Source: an uncultured Bacteroidota bacterium
Lineage (GTDB): Bacteria; Bacteroidota; Bacteroidia; Bacteroidales; F082
DNA: 64,000 nt
Assembly (NCBI GenBank): GCA_903957365.1
Contig: CAJBPB010000124.1
Span: 56,198-120,197, forward strand
Direction of reading: 5' to 3'
The notes below the pieces were generated by a model. That model was not told where the DNA came from. It searched no databases and saw only the letters and a program-made list of their open reading frames with translations. Positions 9,090 to 19,000 of this stretch are shown piece by piece (the first letter of the stretch is position 1; the number at the start of each line of letters is the position of its first letter). Made by a program: the position numbers and the translations under genes.

Positions 9090-10238
9090 ATGAAAACCGA
9101 CCGTCGCAATTTTATACGTACTGCCGGATTGTTTGCTCTGGCCGGTGTAACAGGATTGGAATCATTGTTTGCAGCCTATGGTAATGATACCATCAGAACA
9201 TCAAAAAAGGGATTGTCGTTACGTTTTTTACCTTACGAATTACAGCTTCAACATGTATTTACCCTGGCAAACAGTTCGCGAAAAGTTACCCCTGATGTGC
9301 TCACCCGACTTGAGTTTGACGGATTGGTCGGTTATGGAGAAGCCTCGATGCCGCCATATCTGGGAGAAAGTGTCGAAACTGCTACCCATTTCCTTTCATC
9401 GCTCGATGTAAGTCAGTTTACTGACCCGTTTCAGATTGATGACATTTTGCTGTATGTTGATTCGGTAATGCCTGGAAATACTGCCGCAAAAGCCGCTGTT
9501 GATATTGCCCTGCATGATTTGATTGGTAAGATAATGAAGCAACCCTGGTATAAAATATGGGGATTCGATCCGTCGGATACGCCCAATACTTCATTTACCA
9601 TCGGCATTGATACACCAGAGGTTGTCAGACAAAAAGTAGCTGAGGCCGCTCCCTATAAAGTTCTGAAAGTGAAGCTTGGTCAGGCAACCGACCGACAGAT
9701 GATTGAAACCATCCGTTCGGTAACCGATTGTCCTATTTGTGTAGATGTGAATCAAGGCTGGACCGATCGTGTTAAAGCACTTGAATCTATATTCTGGCTG
9801 AAAGAAAATGGAGTTGTGCTTGTCGAGCAACCGATGCCGAAAACGGCTGTTGACGATATGGCCTGGCTTACGCAAAACAGTCCGCTGCCAACCATCGCTG
9901 ATGAATCTTTGCAACGCTTACCCGATGTTCTTAATGCACATGGCGTATACAGTGGCATCAACATTAAGTTGATGAAATGCACCGGAATGCGTGAAGCTTA
10001 TAAAATGCTGACTCTGGCCCGTTCGCTGGATATGAAAGTGATGATTGGATGCATGACTGAAACTTCTTGTGGCGTATCAGCTGCAGCGCAATTGGCGCCC
10101 AAAGCTGACTGGGCTGACCTCGATGGTAATTTGCTTATCACAAACGATCCATTCTCTGGGATGCAGATTGTGGATGGCAAGGTTACGTTGATTGACCGTC
10201 GGGGAATAGGAGTGAAGGTTGTGAAGAAGGTTTTTTAG
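9090..10238 (+). CDS. Tat-exported L-Ala-D/L-Glu (dipeptide) epimerase
   Basis: The 382-residue protein belongs to the enolase superfamily, muconate-lactonizing subgroup. It has a twin-arginine signal at the start (DRRNFIRTAGL, res 4-14, then a hydrophobic stretch). Catalytic features: KxK at Lys193/Lys195, metal ligands Asp219, Glu246 and Asp271, second catalytic Lys293 in NIKLMKCTG, and the DxD motif Asp343-Asp345. DxD is diagnostic of dipeptide epimerases because it binds the substrate amino terminus. It converts L-Ala-D-Glu to L-Ala-L-Glu so the dipeptide can be hydrolysed. It follows the NlpC/P60 gene like ykfB/ykfC in Bacillus, but export of the epimerase differs from the cytosolic textbook pathway. 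Confidence 0.9.
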   Translation: MKTDRRNFIRTAGLFALAGVTGLESLFAAYGNDTIRTSKKGLSLRFLPYELQLQHVFTLANSSRKVTPDVLTRLEFDGLVGYGEASMPPYLGESVETATHFLSSLDVSQFTDPFQIDDILLYVDSVMPGNTAAKAAVDIALHDLIGKIMKQPWYKIWGFDPSDTPNTSFTIGIDTPEVVRQKVAEAAPYKVLKVKLGQATDRQMIETIRSVTDCPICVDVNQGWTDRVKALESIFWLKENGVVLVEQPMPKTAVDDMAWLTQNSPLPTIADESLQRLPDVLNAHGVYSGINIKLMKCTGMREAYKMLTLARSLDMKVMIGCMTETSCGVSAAAQLAPKADWADLDGNLLITNDPFSGMQIVDGKVTLIDRRGIGVKVVKKVF

Positions 10239-10263
10239 AAAGAAAAATGAACCAAAGAAAATC

Positions 10264-12144
10264 ATGTTCAAAGTAAATATTCGTCCACTGTTTTTTTATT
10301 TGATTTCTCCTTTCCTATTCTGCTGGGTAGTATCTTGTGATAGTTTTCAGACAGATTCAAAAGGTTCAGCAATACTCGAAAAAATTGAATCGGTCATCAT
10401 GCGGGAAATACCTGATGAGTATGATCCGGTTAATGCCTTGATGTTGTTGCCCTTAAATCCGAAGCCAGGAGAGAACTTTCGTATTCTGGCAACAGGAGGA
10501 AGAAATATAACGAAAGCGAAGATTATCGTCAGTAGTCCGTCCGGCATTTTAGAATCAATAAATACCAATTACGGCAAAGAATTACCTTTCTGGCGAATAG
10601 ATGAATTTGCCGGAAGTTCTGTTGGTAATTACAAGGTTTCCCTGATTATTGATAAAAACGAAGTTAGTATTCTAACGTTTGAAATTGCTTTGCAGGAGGA
10701 AATTGCTCAAAAAGGTTCAGTATGGAAGACAAAACGTGGCTGGGACAGCGGAATGGAAACAATTTATTCGGCATGGGTAAGTGCTTTGTTTCAGGATAGC
10801 AATGAGCAGAAATTCTGGCCTGCTCTTCATGAAGTGACACAGAACAAGGACCATAATTTTCTGTATAACCACCTTTCCATGGAAGAAGATAATCCAGAAA
10901 GCAAAATTAAAGTGATTATGGAACCCGACTGTGCCGATAATCCATTTTTTCTAAGGGCTTATTTTGCATGGAAACTTGGACTTCCATTTGGTTTTCACGT
11001 TTGCGACAGAGGTTATGTGGGGAGCTTCCCCCAAACTGGTCAGTGGGTCACCAATGAAAATTCCACATCAAAAACCAATCCGGTGCTGGCTTTCAATTCA
11101 TTTGTCAGAAGAATTATGGATGGTGTTCATTCAGGTACAGCACGTACAGCTCTCGACAATGAAAATTCAGATTATTACCCGGTTTCACTAGAACGGGAAT
11201 CATTGCGTCCGGGTACAGTTTTTGCTGATCCTTATGGACATACACTTATTCTTGTCAGCTGGCAACCCCAAACAAAAGATCATCCAGGATTGCTTCTGGC
11301 AGTGGATGCCCAGCCTGATAAAACAATAGCAATCAAAAGGTTCTGGAAAGGGAATTTTCTGTTTAATACTTCAGAAGTGGTCGGAGAACCGGGATTCAAA
11401 GCTTTTCGTCCTGTCATTTTCAATGAAGGTAAACTGAGCCTGATGAAAAATGAAACGTTGAACGCTTCAGCCGGATTTGCCTCTTTTTCGTTGCAACAAC
11501 GTAAAATGGAAAGTGAGGATTTCTATCACTCTATGGAACGAATTATCAATCCAAAGCCACTCGACCCTGAAGCTGCGATGATGAACCTGATTCAGGCCCT
11601 TCATGAACAGCTATTGGTACGTGTCAAATCAGTGGCCAATGGCGAAGATTACATGAAATCACATCCTGGATCGGTAATTCCGATGCCTTCAAGTGCCAAT
11701 GGTATTTTTCAGACCGGCGGGCAATGGGAGGATTTTTCGACACCCAACCGTGATTTAAGACTCCTGATCGCGATGGATGCCGTTCTTGATTTCCCGGGCA
11801 GGGTCTCCAGATACCCTGAAGATTATGACATCTCAAAAACAAGATCTCTGGAGGAAATTAAGATTGATCTTCAAATACTGCTTGACAAGAAAGTTGCCGG
11901 ACTAAGTATAAGTTATACCCGTTCCGATGGTTCGATACAAGAATTAACCATTGCAGAAATCCTTAAAAGAAAAGATGCTTTTGAAATGGCTTATAATCCG
12001 AATGATGGAATTGAGATACGGTGGGGTGCGCCGGAGAATAGTGATGAACGGTCAACCTGTCATCGGCAGGCTTCTGCATACCAGCAAAAAACAATGCAGG
12101 CGGTACGAAAATGGTTCATTCAACGTCTTCATCCTCCAACCTGA
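10264..12144 (+). CDS. Putative lipoprotein with cysteine-peptidase/transglutaminase-like triad
   Basis: I do not recognise a named family for this 626-residue protein. It has a lipoprotein-type signal (hydrophobic res 8-24, lipobox-like VVSC). The centre carries Cys223 in EPDCADNPFFLRAYFAWK, His326 in ADPYGHTLILVSW and Asp348 in LLAVDAQPD. Order and spacing suit a transglutaminase or papain-like Cys-His-Asp triad; this is inference. An N-terminal beta-rich region (res ~60-150) and a C-terminal helical region flank it. The gene lies 25 bases after the epimerase and is co-directional with it, so peptide or peptidoglycan processing at the cell envelope is plausible. The 3' end lies 10 bases from the convergent L,D-transpeptidase gene. 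Confidence 0.55.
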   Translation: MFKVNIRPLFFYLISPFLFCWVVSCDSFQTDSKGSAILEKIESVIMREIPDEYDPVNALMLLPLNPKPGENFRILATGGRNITKAKIIVSSPSGILESINTNYGKELPFWRIDEFAGSSVGNYKVSLIIDKNEVSILTFEIALQEEIAQKGSVWKTKRGWDSGMETIYSAWVSALFQDSNEQKFWPALHEVTQNKDHNFLYNHLSMEEDNPESKIKVIMEPDCADNPFFLRAYFAWKLGLPFGFHVCDRGYVGSFPQTGQWVTNENSTSKTNPVLAFNSFVRRIMDGVHSGTARTALDNENSDYYPVSLERESLRPGTVFADPYGHTLILVSWQPQTKDHPGLLLAVDAQPDKTIAIKRFWKGNFLFNTSEVVGEPGFKAFRPVIFNEGKLSLMKNETLNASAGFASFSLQQRKMESEDFYHSMERIINPKPLDPEAAMMNLIQALHEQLLVRVKSVANGEDYMKSHPGSVIPMPSSANGIFQTGGQWEDFSTPNRDLRLLIAMDAVLDFPGRVSRYPEDYDISKTRSLEEIKIDLQILLDKKVAGLSISYTRSDGSIQELTIAEILKRKDAFEMAYNPNDGIEIRWGAPENSDERSTCHRQASAYQQKTMQAVRKWFIQRLHPPT

Positions 12145-12154
12145 TCAAGCGTGA

Positions 12155-12901
12155 TTAAAATACCTCATGCGTACCGTCGGGAAGGAATATTACAGTGGGT
12201 GGCACACAGGTCTTATTAAACAGATCATAACTCTTTTTAAGATCAGCCCACAAACTAATTTCATCTTTATACTTACTGAATCTGGTTGTTAATCCGGAAT
12301 AATTGGAATCGGTTAGCTGAGCCGGGAAAATGGTCAGGTCGATCTGTTTCTGGCCGCTGTTGTAAGCCTCAATGCACCAAACATATAACTCCTTGATCTT
12401 ATCATTTGTGATGGCAATGCAACCTGATGATACGCATTCACCATGAATAAAAATGAAATTTCCTAAATGGCCGCGAACACCCCTGATGCTGTCGGATGCA
12501 TTCGGATAATTGATTTGCATTGACAAATAGTATTTACTGAAGGGATTCAGATCTGAGATATGATAAAACCCTTCAGGAACCTGCAAATCTTTGTAACGTC
12601 GTTTCGGTCCGACATCGCCTGAAATATCACAGATTGGAAATTTCTTTATCAGGATATAAGTTGAGTCGGAAATATTTTTTGCCCATAATTCGACTTTTTT
12701 TTCGGTTTTGAAAGCGCGGAGGTAAATTCTCAGACTGTCGCGTGAGATGGAATGTTCACCAAGTGTTTTAATAACAATTTTCTCCTTACCGGCATAAGCT
12801 TCTCTTACTCTGGTGAAAGACATCTGCGTTTCTCTGAATGAAGGAGAATTCATCCCTGTATTCAATAATAATAAAGGGAAAAGGAATATCAAAAAATTCA
12901 T
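12155..12901 (-). CDS. YafK-type L,D-transpeptidase (YkuD fold)
   Basis: The protein has 248 residues from the ATG at 12901; a longer frame using TTG at 12937 would overlap the likely promoter. A signal peptide is present (MNFLIFLFPLLLLN). The active site is FIHGECVSSGCIAITND, matching HGxxxSxGCI with catalytic Cys, as in YafK/DpaA proteins of the YkuD superfamily. Members form or break L,D-linkages in peptidoglycan or detach lipoproteins from it. It converges on the exported peptidase cluster and extends the local peptidoglycan theme. Confidence 0.85.
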   Translation of the reverse strand: MNFLIFLFPLLLLNTGMNSPSFRETQMSFTRVREAYAGKEKIVIKTLGEHSISRDSLRIYLRAFKTEKKVELWAKNISDSTYILIKKFPICDISGDVGPKRRYKDLQVPEGFYHISDLNPFSKYYLSMQINYPNASDSIRGVRGHLGNFIFIHGECVSSGCIAITNDKIKELYVWCIEAYNSGQKQIDLTIFPAQLTDSNYSGLTTRFSKYKDEISLWADLKKSYDLFNKTCVPPTVIFLPDGTHEVF

Positions 12902-12923
12902 GAAAAAATTTAAAAATGAGGCG

Positions 12924-12931
12924 CAAAAATA
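12924..12931 (-). promoter_or_regulatory. -7 box of the L,D-transpeptidase gene
   Basis: The minus strand reads TATTTTTG, matching TAnnTTTG, 23 bases before the ATG at 12901. Confidence 0.45.
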
Positions 12932-13049
12932 ATACAAAATAGATCAAAACCTAAACAAACCTATGGTTTCTTCTTCCTTTCAAAAGAGGTCGTTTCAAAA
13001 CAATTGTTTGATTCAATCTTATTATAATCTCAGTCTTTAAGGTAAATTT

Positions 13050-14513
13050 TTATTCAATAGTCTCCTCCACTGGTCGCCATTTGCCCTGGAGCGTCCTTAT
13101 TCTTAGCAACCAGATAAAAAATCCGCCCATCATAACCAATGAGAATGCAATGCCAATAATCTGGCCGTATAGAACCTTAATTCCCAACCCTTCAGGCGCT
13201 ACGAGAATGTAAGCAGTAACAACAGCCGTCATAAAAATAGTCGGGATGAGTGTTATCCAATAAGGTTTCCGTTCAACAGCAAGATACACTGTAATCGCCC
13301 ATAACACTATCACGGCAAGTGTTTGATTAGACCAGGCCATATAGCGCCAGATAATTGAAAAGTCAATCAAAGTCAGCAAAAATCCAGCAACAAACAAAGG
13401 AACAGTTAGAATCAGTCTGTTTTTTAAACTCTTTTGTTCAAGGTTCAGAAAGTCGCTTATAATTAGTCTGGCGCTACGAAAAGCGGTATCCCCAGTTGAA
13501 ATGGGAGCGGCAACCACACCAAGAATTGCAATCACAGCGCCGATGCGACCCAGTAATGAATTGGAAATTAAATTCACAATCCAAGCTGTGTTTCCTTTCT
13601 GTTGAGTTAGCATATCATTTAATTCGGTTACACCTCCGAAAAAACTCATACCGACGGCTGCCCAGATCAAAGCTACCATTCCTTCGGTTATCATTGCGCC
13701 ATAAAACACTCTGCGTCCATATTTTTCATTGGTTATACAACGAGACATTAATGTTGATTGCGTTGAATGAAAACCTGAAATGGCTCCACAGGCAATGGTG
13801 ACAAACAACATTGGAAATATTGGGAAATTTTCAGGGTTGGCATTCATGTTTCTGAAGTTGGACAGGGTCAGTTCGGGAATAGGAAGTCCATTTACTATCA
13901 TTGCGCCCCCTATGCCTACTGCCATAAAAAGCATCGCTATTCCGAAGATCGGGTAAATTCGACCAATGAGTTTGTCAATAGGCAACAAGGTTGCCATGAT
14001 ATAGTAAATGAAAATTATTGTTATCCATACAGTCATACCCATAAACCCAGCAGTCATATCCGATAATATTTTTGCAGGTCCTATTATAAAGACCGCGCCA
14101 ACCAAAATCATCATCCCAACAGTAAACAAAGTCATGAATTGTTTAACATTGTTACCAAGATATTTACCCACAATCAGGTGAATACTTTGTCCACCCATCC
14201 GGATTGACATCATCCCGGAAAAAAAATCATGCACTGCACCGGCGAAAATACAACCTAATACAATCCAGAGAAATGCGATCGGGCCCCATGCTGCTCCTGC
14301 AATGGCTCCGAAAATTGGTCCCAGACCGGCAATATTTAAAAATTGAATCAGGAATATTTTACTCCATTTCATCGGAACAAAATCAACGCCGTCTGCATGA
14401 GTGATTGCGGGCGTTGGTCTCGATTTGTCAATACCAAATACCTTTTCAACAAAAAGGCCGTAAAAGAAATACCCGAGAATTAACGCTACTATGGATAATA
14501 AAAATGAAATCAT
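13050..14513 (-). CDS. CstA-family carbon starvation transporter
   Basis: The 487-residue membrane protein has many hydrophobic helices and CstA landmarks: DGVDFVPMKWSKIFLIQFLN near residue 44, GPIFGAIAGAAWGP, HDFFSGMMSIRMGG and ISGFHSTQSTLMSRC. CstA/BtsT proteins import peptides or pyruvate. At 487 residues it is the shorter form typical of Bacteroidetes and lacks the long C-terminal region of E. coli CstA. Peptide uptake would suit the neighbouring peptide-processing genes, but no operon link exists because the L,D-transpeptidase gene lies in between with its own promoter. Confidence 0.88.
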   Translation of the reverse strand: MISFLLSIVALILGYFFYGLFVEKVFGIDKSRPTPAITHADGVDFVPMKWSKIFLIQFLNIAGLGPIFGAIAGAAWGPIAFLWIVLGCIFAGAVHDFFSGMMSIRMGGQSIHLIVGKYLGNNVKQFMTLFTVGMMILVGAVFIIGPAKILSDMTAGFMGMTVWITIIFIYYIMATLLPIDKLIGRIYPIFGIAMLFMAVGIGGAMIVNGLPIPELTLSNFRNMNANPENFPIFPMLFVTIACGAISGFHSTQSTLMSRCITNEKYGRRVFYGAMITEGMVALIWAAVGMSFFGGVTELNDMLTQQKGNTAWIVNLISNSLLGRIGAVIAILGVVAAPISTGDTAFRSARLIISDFLNLEQKSLKNRLILTVPLFVAGFLLTLIDFSIIWRYMAWSNQTLAVIVLWAITVYLAVERKPYWITLIPTIFMTAVVTAYILVAPEGLGIKVLYGQIIGIAFSLVMMGGFFIWLLRIRTLQGKWRPVEETIE

Positions 14514-14565
14514 GGTGAATGGTTTAAACTATTATAATAAAACCTCTGTCAGGTTGAATCTGGAG

Positions 14566-14573
14566 CAAAATTA
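14566..14573 (-). promoter_or_regulatory. Candidate -7 box of the cstA-like gene
   Basis: The minus strand reads TAATTTTG, matching TAnnTTTG, about 50 bases upstream of the start at 14513. Confidence 0.4.
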
Positions 14574-14770
14574 ATGATAATAATCAAAATGGAATTCACC
14601 TTTTTTGCGCTTTTCTTGTGAGGTTTGCTTCCTTTTTCCAATGAATATTCGGTATGGTTTTCAAAATATTTTTGATTTCAGTTGTCAGACATTTGACGTA
14701 AGGAATTTTTTTTTTAATTTTTTAACAATTACACTCCACTGTCCCAAAAGTCTCTTCTTGTTATTATCCC

Positions 14771-14778
14771 TATTTTTG
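14771..14778 (+). promoter_or_regulatory. -7 box of the DUF2027-Smr gene
   Basis: TATTTTTG matches TAnnTTTG and ends 18 bases before the ATG at 14797. It rules out a start at 14605, which would lie upstream of it. Confidence 0.5.
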
Positions 14779-14796
14779 CCCACTAAATTGAATATC

Positions 14797-15885
14797 ATGC
14801 TCAGATTAAATGTAGGGGATAAAGTGAAGTTTCTGAATGAACTGGGCGGTGGCACGGTAAAAAAACTCATGGATAGCCGTATGGTAATGATCGAGATTGA
14901 GGATGGATTTGATATCCCGGTTTTGATGAGTGAATTGGTACTGGCCAATCCTGAATTGGTTAGTCAGCCAAAACGCACAGCGCATATCAATAATATTCAA
15001 AAGGAATTACAGCAAAAAGCGGAACAGGAAGCCCATGAAGAAGACCAGGCCCGTAAAGGCAAACTTCGTCGTTTCGGGAAGAACCCTGAGGCTGAAGGTA
15101 TTTACCTGGCGTTCTTGCCACACGAGCAACAGTGGATCCTGACGGGTTTACTCGATGTGATTCTCGTAAATCATACGCCTGCTGAATTGTTGTATAGTGT
15201 TGGTTTAAAGACAGAAACAGGATTGATAAATGCTGATTTCGGTCAAATGGAACCCTATTCAAGGATCAATATTGAAACCATTTCCCGCAACGATATCAAT
15301 GCCTGGTGCGAAGGAATTGTGCAGGCAATTTTGGTATTTGACCAATCAGCAGAAGTGTATCATCCACTTTTCTCACCTTTTGATGTCAAGCCAAACCGGT
15401 TTTACAAAGAAGGAAGTTATGTCATGTCAGGCATTCTTGGCGACAAAGCACTGATGGTGTGTCTGCAAACGCTTGTTGCCCTGAAAAGTGCTGGAAATTA
15501 CAAACAGAGTCTCGAATTCCAGACGGAAACAACTGAGCCGGTAAGGGCAGTAGCAAAAGAAAAAGCATTAATCGACAAGCACCGTAAAGAACAAGGTGAA
15601 GCAGTTATCGACTTACATATAGGTGAATTGGTCGATAATATTTCAGGTCTAACCAGTCACGATATGTTCAAAATACAATTTGATTATTTCGAAAAAACCT
15701 TACATAGTGCAATGGCAAATGACTATTCTAAAGTAACTTATATACATGGTGTAGGTAATGGCGTGCTTAAAAATGCAATTGTGAAAGCACTTGAATCTTT
15801 CGAGGGAACAGAAAACAGGATGGCTGCTATGGCTAAATTTGGTGTCGGAGCGATTGATGTTATCATTAAATCAAATGAAAAATAA
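14797..15885 (+). CDS. DUF2027 protein with C-terminal Smr domain
   Basis: The protein has 362 residues beginning MLRLNVGDKVKFLNELGGG. The N-terminal region is a small beta domain like the KOW/MutS2-type segment seen in DUF2027 proteins, followed by a charged helical linker rich in Glu, Gln and Lys (res ~65-90). The central beta domain is DUF2027. The C-terminal ~85 residues are a Smr domain with IDLHIGELV and VTYIHGVGNGVLKNAI, which in relatives has nicking or RNA endonuclease activity. The function of this Bacteroidetes family is not known; nucleic acid binding or cleavage is inferred. It stands alone between the cstA and CcsBA genes. Confidence 0.8.
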   Translation: MLRLNVGDKVKFLNELGGGTVKKLMDSRMVMIEIEDGFDIPVLMSELVLANPELVSQPKRTAHINNIQKELQQKAEQEAHEEDQARKGKLRRFGKNPEAEGIYLAFLPHEQQWILTGLLDVILVNHTPAELLYSVGLKTETGLINADFGQMEPYSRINIETISRNDINAWCEGIVQAILVFDQSAEVYHPLFSPFDVKPNRFYKEGSYVMSGILGDKALMVCLQTLVALKSAGNYKQSLEFQTETTEPVRAVAKEKALIDKHRKEQGEAVIDLHIGELVDNISGLTSHDMFKIQFDYFEKTLHSAMANDYSKVTYIHGVGNGVLKNAIVKALESFEGTENRMAAMAKFGVGAIDVIIKSNEK

Positions 15886-15959
15886 TAAGAAACGGTTGTT
15901 GCAAAGTGTAGTATTTTCTATCACATTTCGTTCGTTTCAATTCTCAGCATCTAAATAAA

Positions 15960-15967
15960 TATCTTTG
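15960..15967 (+). promoter_or_regulatory. -7 box of the CcsBA gene
   Basis: TATCTTTG matches TAnnTTTG, 39 bases before the ATG at 16006. Confidence 0.45.
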
Positions 15968-16005
15968 ATCACATTTTTTAATAATTAACCAGAACTAAAA
16001 ATCAC

Positions 16006-19000
16006 ATGAAGAAGATTATACAAACGCTTTTTTCAATGGAGGTAATGGGATTACTTATCCTTGTATTCGCTATTGCCATTGGAACAGCCACATTCATCGA
16101 GAATGACTATGGCGCTATCGGTGCAAAAGTAGCCGTGTATCATGCAAAATGGTTTGAGGCCCTGCTGTTGCTTCTGACTATCAATTTAATAGTTAATATT
16201 TTCCGGTACAAAATGTTTCGTCCCGAAAAACTCGTGGTTTTTACTTTCCACGTTTCATTTATTGTCATTCTTATCGGCGCCGGTATCACCAGATATGTAG
16301 GTTATGAAGGTGTGATGAGCATTCGTGAAGGCGCAACAGCAAGCACAATGATGTCTGATAAAACCCATGTTATTGCTGAGCTTACTGACAATCAAAATGT
16401 TGTAATCACTGACAAGGCGGTTATGATGTCCGCTTTCTCTGAGAAAAGTTACAGTGACAGTGAGACTATCAATGGAAAAAAATTCAAATTTGAATCGGTC
16501 CGATTTGTACCAAATGCGCAGGAAGTGATTACTGAAGGTGCACCAGGACAAGGAATTCCTTATATAACTCTTGTTGTTTCTTCGGGCAACTCTGGTCGCA
16601 AGAACCTTATGTTAAAAGAGGGTGAAGTAAAGAGTTTTGCGGGTTACAAAATTAATTTCAACCGTGCATTTGATAGCACAGCCATCAATATCACTATGGA
16701 AAACGGCTCATTGCAGGTTCAGAGTCCTTATATTCTTTCTACTATGGCCATGGCTGATGCCTCGAAAGACACTATCGCACCATTCACTGTTATTCCTTTT
16801 CAGATGATGAAACTGCATGGTTTTGGCGAATTGAAAATTGTACTTACCGAGATTAAACAAAATGGAATTATTGATTATCAGTCATATGAAGGCAAAGATG
16901 CCCAGTTTATGGATGTGATGATCGTAAAAGTTGAATCTGGAAATGAGACAAAAGAAATCGCTCTGCACGGTGGAGATGGCTATCAGGGCGATAAAGAATC
17001 ATTTGTAATGAATGACATTAAGATAACAATGTCTTACGGAGCGAAAGTTATCAACCTCCCGTTTGGAATCAAACTAGACAATTTTGAGTTGGAACGCTAT
17101 CCTGGAAGCCGCAGCCCTGCATCCTATGCCAGTCAGGTAACACTCATCGACAAACAGAATGGTGTTGAAATGCCTTATCGTATATTTATGAATAATGTAT
17201 TGAATTACAGGGGTTATCGGTTTTTTCAGTCTTCTTTTGATAAAGATGAAAAAGGAACTGTATTGTCAGTTAACAAAGACGGTGCCGGCACATTCGTTAC
17301 ATACCTTGGCTATTTTTTCATGTCGCTAGGCATGATGCTTGCTTTGTTTGTTAAAAACACCCGGTTTGCACATCTCGGTAAAATGTTGAAAAACAGCACT
17401 GATAAAGCCAAACTCATTTTAATTGGTGTTTTGTTGTCAACATCAACATTGATGGCACAGAATACAGATATGGTAGGTGTTGATAAGGATCACGCTGCTA
17501 AATTCGGTCGATTGCTTGTGCAGGATCAGGATGGTCGTTTGAAACCAATGAATACTGTGGCCAGCGAATTATTGCGTAAAATTTCGCGTAAAAACAGTTT
17601 CAACGGATTGAATCCTGAACAGGTTTATATGGGGATGTTGCTTGATCCACAAAAATGGCAGCGTACTCCGATGGTCAAGGTAAAACACCCTGAATTGAAA
17701 AAATTCCTTGGTATTGAGGGTGATCTGGCAGCTTTTACAGATGTGCTTGATTTCGAAAAGGGTGGTAACTATAAGCTCCGCGATCTGGTAAGCCAGGCTT
17801 ACGAAAAGAAAGCGTCTGAAAGAAGTAAGTTCGATCAGGACGTAATTGCAGTTGATGAAAGAATTAATATTTTCTATATGGCTGTCACGGGTGAATTGTT
17901 GAAAATTTTACCTGATCCAAAAGAATCCCATAACCCTTGGTTTAAACCAGGTGATGCTGTGACAGGAGTTTCAAAAAATGATTCATCATTTATTGCCTCT
18001 GTTTTAACGGTTTATCTTCAGTCGCTCGCAAGTCATGATATGAAACAAGCTGATATGCTTCTTACAGGGATTATCGATTATCAAAAGAAATTTGGTCGTG
18101 AAATCATTCAATCCGATTCGAACATCAGTGCTGAGATTTTATATAATAAACTCATGATCTTCGATCGTTTAAGTAATTATTTCGGTTTGGTAGGTATCAT
18201 TATGTTGGTGTTTGTGTTTATGAATATTTTCAAAGAACGCAAATGGATCAATAAATCGGTCAGTATTTTCTATATAATCATCATAGCATTCTTTGCGCTT
18301 CAAACACTGGGACTTGGATTACGTTGGTATATTTCGGGCCGGGCACCATGGAGTAATGGTTATGAATCAATGATTTATATTTCATGGGTGACAGTTCTGG
18401 CTGGTTTGATTTTTTCAAGAAAATCACCTATGACCATCGCTGCAACTTCAATTCTTGCCTCAATCATTTTGATGGTAGCCCATCTCAGCTGGATGGATCC
18501 TGAAATAACGAATCTGGTACCGGTATTAAAATCATATTGGCTCACAATTCACGTTTCGGTTATTACAGCCAGTTATGGATTCCTTGCGCTGGGTGCTTTA
18601 CTCGGCTTCATCAATCTGTTGCTGATGATTTTAAAGACACCCAAAAATTCTGTTAATCTTGCACAAAGAATCAAAGAGCTTAATTTTATCAATGAGCGAA
18701 CGATTATTATCGGATTATATCTGCTCACCATAGGTACTTTTCTTGGTGGTGTTTGGGCCAATGAATCATGGGGCAGATATTGGGGATGGGATCCAAAAGA
18801 AACATGGGCGCTGGTTACTGTGTTGATTTATTCATTCGTAGCCCACATGGGCTATGTTCCCGGATTGAAAACTGATTATTCATTCAGTCTGGTAAGTTTG
18901 GTTTCGTATAGTTCGGTTATTATGACATATTTTGGTGTAAACTACTATTTATCAGGCTTGCACTCTTATGCAAAAGGCGATCCGGTTCCGGTTCCAACTT

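Noticed and set aside
14605..14796. Longer N-terminus for the DUF2027-Smr gene starting at ATG 14605
   Set aside because: The extension is Phe/Leu/Asn-rich without family likeness, and a TATTTTTG promoter box at 14771-14778 lies inside it.
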